Assembly: GCA_050246115.1 (NCBI GenBank)
Contig: JBFWWP010000025.1
Coordinates: forward strand, 1 to 64,000
Direction: 5' to 3'
Source: JBFWWP01 sp050246115
Lineage (GTDB): Bacteria > Planctomycetota > UBA8108 > UBA1146 > JAJFFE01
DNA: 64,000 nt
Positions within the stretch are counted from its first letter, which is position 1. Each line of letters begins with the position of its first letter. The translations under genes and the position numbers were made by a program. The notes under the pieces are model-generated. The model was given only the letters and a program-made list of their open reading frames with translations. It made no database searches and was not told where the DNA came from. Below, in pieces: positions 61,908-64,000 of this stretch.

Positions 61908-63569
61908 ATGTTGGATCGAAGGGTATGCCGGCGCCTCTTCACGGCGGCTCTCGGATCGTGCTTGGCCAGTCTCGTCGGATGCGCGTCACTCGGTTCGCCA
62001 GCCGCGACGCCGCCGTGGTACCAAATCGGCGAAGTTCACCGCCGCGTCAGCACGGATTCGAGCGAGGCCCAGCTCTGGTTCGACCGCGGCCTCGCGTTGA
62101 CCTACGGTTTCAATCACGAGGAAGCGATTCGCTGTTTCGAGCACGCCGCGGCTGCAGATCCAGCCTGCGCGATGGCCTATTGGGGCAAGGCCTATGCCCT
62201 GGGCCCCCACTACAACAACCCGGTGTGTGAGCCGCTGGTCGCGACGGCGGCGGTCGCCGCGTTGGCACAAGCCCGCCAACACCTTGCTCGTTGCAGTGAC
62301 GTGGAGCGCGACCTGATCGCGGCGCTGCTCTTCCGGTACGAAGGCGAAATCGGCGCGGATCGCGCAGCGCTCGACTTAGCCTATGCGAACGCGATGCGCC
62401 AAGTGTTGCACTCTCACCCGGACGACGCGGACGTCGCAGCGCTCACCGGAGAGGCACTGCTCCAACTTCGTCCGTGGAAGCTGTGGAGCCCACAGGGTGA
62501 AGCGGCACCGGAGACACCGGAGATCGTGGCGCTACTCGAGGATTCTCTCGCTCGCTGGCCGAACCACCCAGCGCTTTGTCACCTGTACATCCACACGGTC
62601 GAAGCTTCCCCCAACCCGGAGCGTGCCCTCGCCGTGGCCGAGCGCCTCGAGAACTTGGTGCCTGGAGCCGGTCACCTCGTCCACATGCCCAGCCACATCT
62701 ATACTTGGACCGGGCGCTACGCCGACGTGATTCGCGTCAACGAACAGGCCGTCGCGATGGATCGCGCTTTCGTCGAGCACGCAGGCCGCCACAACTTCTT
62801 CACGTTCTACCGCCTCCACAACCTCCACTTCATCGCCTACGGCGCGATGTTCGATGGACGACGCGAGCTCGCGATGTCCGCAGCACGGGAGGTCGTCGCC
62901 GAGATTCCGGCCGAACTACTCGTCGAGATGGCGGACTTCCTCGACATCTTCGTCGCCACTCCGTACCACGTGATGGTTCGTTTCGGCATGTGGAACGAGA
63001 TCCTCGCCGAACCCGAGCCGGCCCCAGAGCTGCTCGCGGCCCGAACCGTGTGGCACTACGCGCGCGGAGTCGCGTTCGCCTCGCTCGGAAACGTCGCGGC
63101 CGCTGAAACCGAGTACCAGGCGTTCCTCCGCGCGCAAGCCGCTGTCCCCGCCACTCGCATGCTGTTCCAGAACCCGGTATCGCTCGTTCTGCAAGTGGCG
63201 GAAGTGTTCCTCGCGGGCGAGATCGAGTATCGCCGCGGGAACTACGATCGCGCGTTCCAGCTTCTGCGCGAGGCCGTCGCCCGCGACGAGCGCATGAACT
63301 ACGACGAACCGTGGGGGTGGATGGAACCGACGCGTCACGCACTCGGCGCGCTACTCATCGAGCGTGGGCACCTCACGGAGGCTGAGACAGTCTACCGCGA
63401 GGACCTGGAGCGCTATCCCGAGAACGGCTGGTCGCTCCACGGACTCGCGGAGTGCCTGCGCCGTACCGGGCGCACCGCCGAGGCCGCGGCCATGCAGACC
63501 CGATTCGAGCGGGCGTGGGAGCGAGCGGATGTCGTCATTCCGGGATCTTGCTACTGCAGAACGATTTGA
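61908..63569 (+). CDS. TPR-repeat lipoprotein
   Basis: This is a 553-residue protein. The signal peptide ends in a proper lipobox, SLVGC (Cys near residue 25), so it should be a lipoprotein. Several TPR motifs follow (AQLWFDRGLALTYGFNHEEA, YWGKAYALGPHYNN and C-terminal ERGHLTEAETVYREDLERYP). The pattern resembles TPR proteins that carry HMPSHIYTWTGRYADVI, a conserved block of unknown function present here near 260. GAAGGGC precedes the ATG. The preceding palindromic element lies 20 bp upstream. Confidence 0.82.
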   Translation: MLDRRVCRRLFTAALGSCLASLVGCASLGSPAATPPWYQIGEVHRRVSTDSSEAQLWFDRGLALTYGFNHEEAIRCFEHAAAADPACAMAYWGKAYALGPHYNNPVCEPLVATAAVAALAQARQHLARCSDVERDLIAALLFRYEGEIGADRAALDLAYANAMRQVLHSHPDDADVAALTGEALLQLRPWKLWSPQGEAAPETPEIVALLEDSLARWPNHPALCHLYIHTVEASPNPERALAVAERLENLVPGAGHLVHMPSHIYTWTGRYADVIRVNEQAVAMDRAFVEHAGRHNFFTFYRLHNLHFIAYGAMFDGRRELAMSAAREVVAEIPAELLVEMADFLDIFVATPYHVMVRFGMWNEILAEPEPAPELLAARTVWHYARGVAFASLGNVAAAETEYQAFLRAQAAVPATRMLFQNPVSLVLQVAEVFLAGEIEYRRGNYDRAFQLLREAVARDERMNYDEPWGWMEPTRHALGALLIERGHLTEAETVYREDLERYPENGWSLHGLAECLRRTGRTAEAAAMQTRFERAWERADVVIPGSCYCRTI

Positions 63570-63728
63570 GGCGAGGTTCGTAGGTAGGCGGCTCCCACGC
63601 CGGCCCAACGGGAACGGACCGCAGACCGACCGCCAACGAGGTAGCGAACGCGAACACATCCTTGAAGACGCTGGCTCCCAAGATCCGGTCACGGTACCGC
63701 AGGTGCAACCGCCACTCGGCGCATGCGC

Positions 63729-64000
63729 TCAGCCCTCGGGGGCGAACAGAGCCACGCAGTTGCCCTCGCTGTCCTCGAACTCGGCCACCCGCCCGTACCC
63801 CGGCACCGCCGTGAGCGGGTACAGTTCCCGCCCCCCCGCCGCGACCGCCCGGCCGAGCGCCGCCGCCACGTCGGCCACCCGGAAGTACACCCGCACGCCC
63901 TGGCGGCCGGGGACGTAGCTTTCGCCGCGGGCCAGCGCCCCGGACGCCCCACCGGCCGCGGGGTCGGCCGGGAACAGGGCCATGTCGTTGCCGTCGATGG
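63729..64000 (-). CDS. VOC (glyoxalase/bleomycin-resistance) family protein, 5' end outside window
   Basis: This is the C-terminal part (about 90 residues) of a small metal-dependent VOC protein. It shows GVRVYFRVADVAAALGRA, AGGRELYPLT and AEFEDSEGNCVALFAPEG, whose Glu in AEFEDSEGN is the usual metal or acid residue. The frame runs on past 64000, so the first half and the start are missing. Such proteins are often close homologs of PhnB or glyoxalase; the substrate cannot be told from this half. Confidence 0.85.
   Translation of the reverse strand, partial: IDGNDMALFPADPAAGGASGALARGESYVPGRQGVRVYFRVADVAAALGRAVAAGGRELYPLTAVPGYGRVAEFEDSEGNCVALFAPEG

Noticed and set aside
1..64000. tRNA or rRNA genes
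   Set aside because: No cloverleaf with a TTCGA-type loop and matching acceptor stem, and no conserved rRNA words, were recognised by eye.

Overview
The window is 64 kb of high-GC bacterial DNA with densely packed genes on both strands. No rRNA, tRNA or CRISPR array was seen. The gene mix suggests a Planctomycetota or similarly deep-branching Gram-negative lineage: dockerin-type repeats, an exosortase-like protease, MglA/roadblock modules, PATAN (DUF4388) and PQQ-propeller proteins, many zinc-ribbon or single-pass membrane proteins, an outer-membrane DUF481 protein, and frequent TTG/GTG starts. This is an inference from gene content; there is no rRNA to confirm it.

Layout. Positions 1-2070 are visibly lower in GC. 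They hold a minus-strand cluster with a small exosortase/archaeosortase-like protein, two small membrane proteins, a possible DUF2752 remnant, and a degenerate second exosortase-like copy that is frameshifted and lacks the catalytic residues. A DUF6431 (transposase-type) ORF at 2295 runs into the 3' end of xseB. From 2755 to 7970 the minus strand carries xseB, clpB and an xseA that begins with a HARP-like domain. Next come a response-regulator/GGDEF protein overlapping purH, a signal peptidase, a dockerin protein, an HD-GYP protein whose HD motif has become QD, a double-domain SagB-type nitroreductase, and SpoIIE-type phosphatases (16-22 kb).

The 22.2-28.6 kb stretch is the most distinctive. 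On the plus strand it encodes a membrane-spanning PATAN-TPR-PEGA-PQQ protein, a TPR-roadblock protein, a stand-alone roadblock protein, an MglA-type GTPase with a C-terminal membrane anchor, and an MglB-type roadblock protein whose strong Shine-Dalgarno is followed by ATC rather than a normal start. This looks like a membrane-anchored MglA/MglB switch with its own sensor protein. A second small-GTPase operon lies at 42.4-45.7 kb (coiled-coil protein, inner-membrane/periplasmic protein, Rab-like GTPase), followed by a NarL-type two-component pair. Between them, hom-thrC-thrB-lysC (36.6-41.2 kb) form an overlapping aspartate-pathway operon, with a likely internal translation start for the lysC regulatory subunit. 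Also present are larC, an ECF sigma/anti-sigma pair and a nucleotidyltransferase.

The right part (48-64 kb) carries a DUF481 outer-membrane protein, a glycosyltransferase, a membrane-anchored HhH-SNF2 helicase, a lipoprotein with KPDMT repeats, DUF1294 and FUN14 membrane proteins, a TPR protein, an acetolactate-decarboxylase-like protein, a GNAT-dihydrofolate-reductase fusion, a BtrH-like protein, a TPR lipoprotein and the end of a VOC protein. A 180-bp palindromic intergenic element occurs in two full copies (21834-22013, 61708-61887) and one deleted copy (12396-12467). Two of the three abut or supply the stop codon of the preceding gene.
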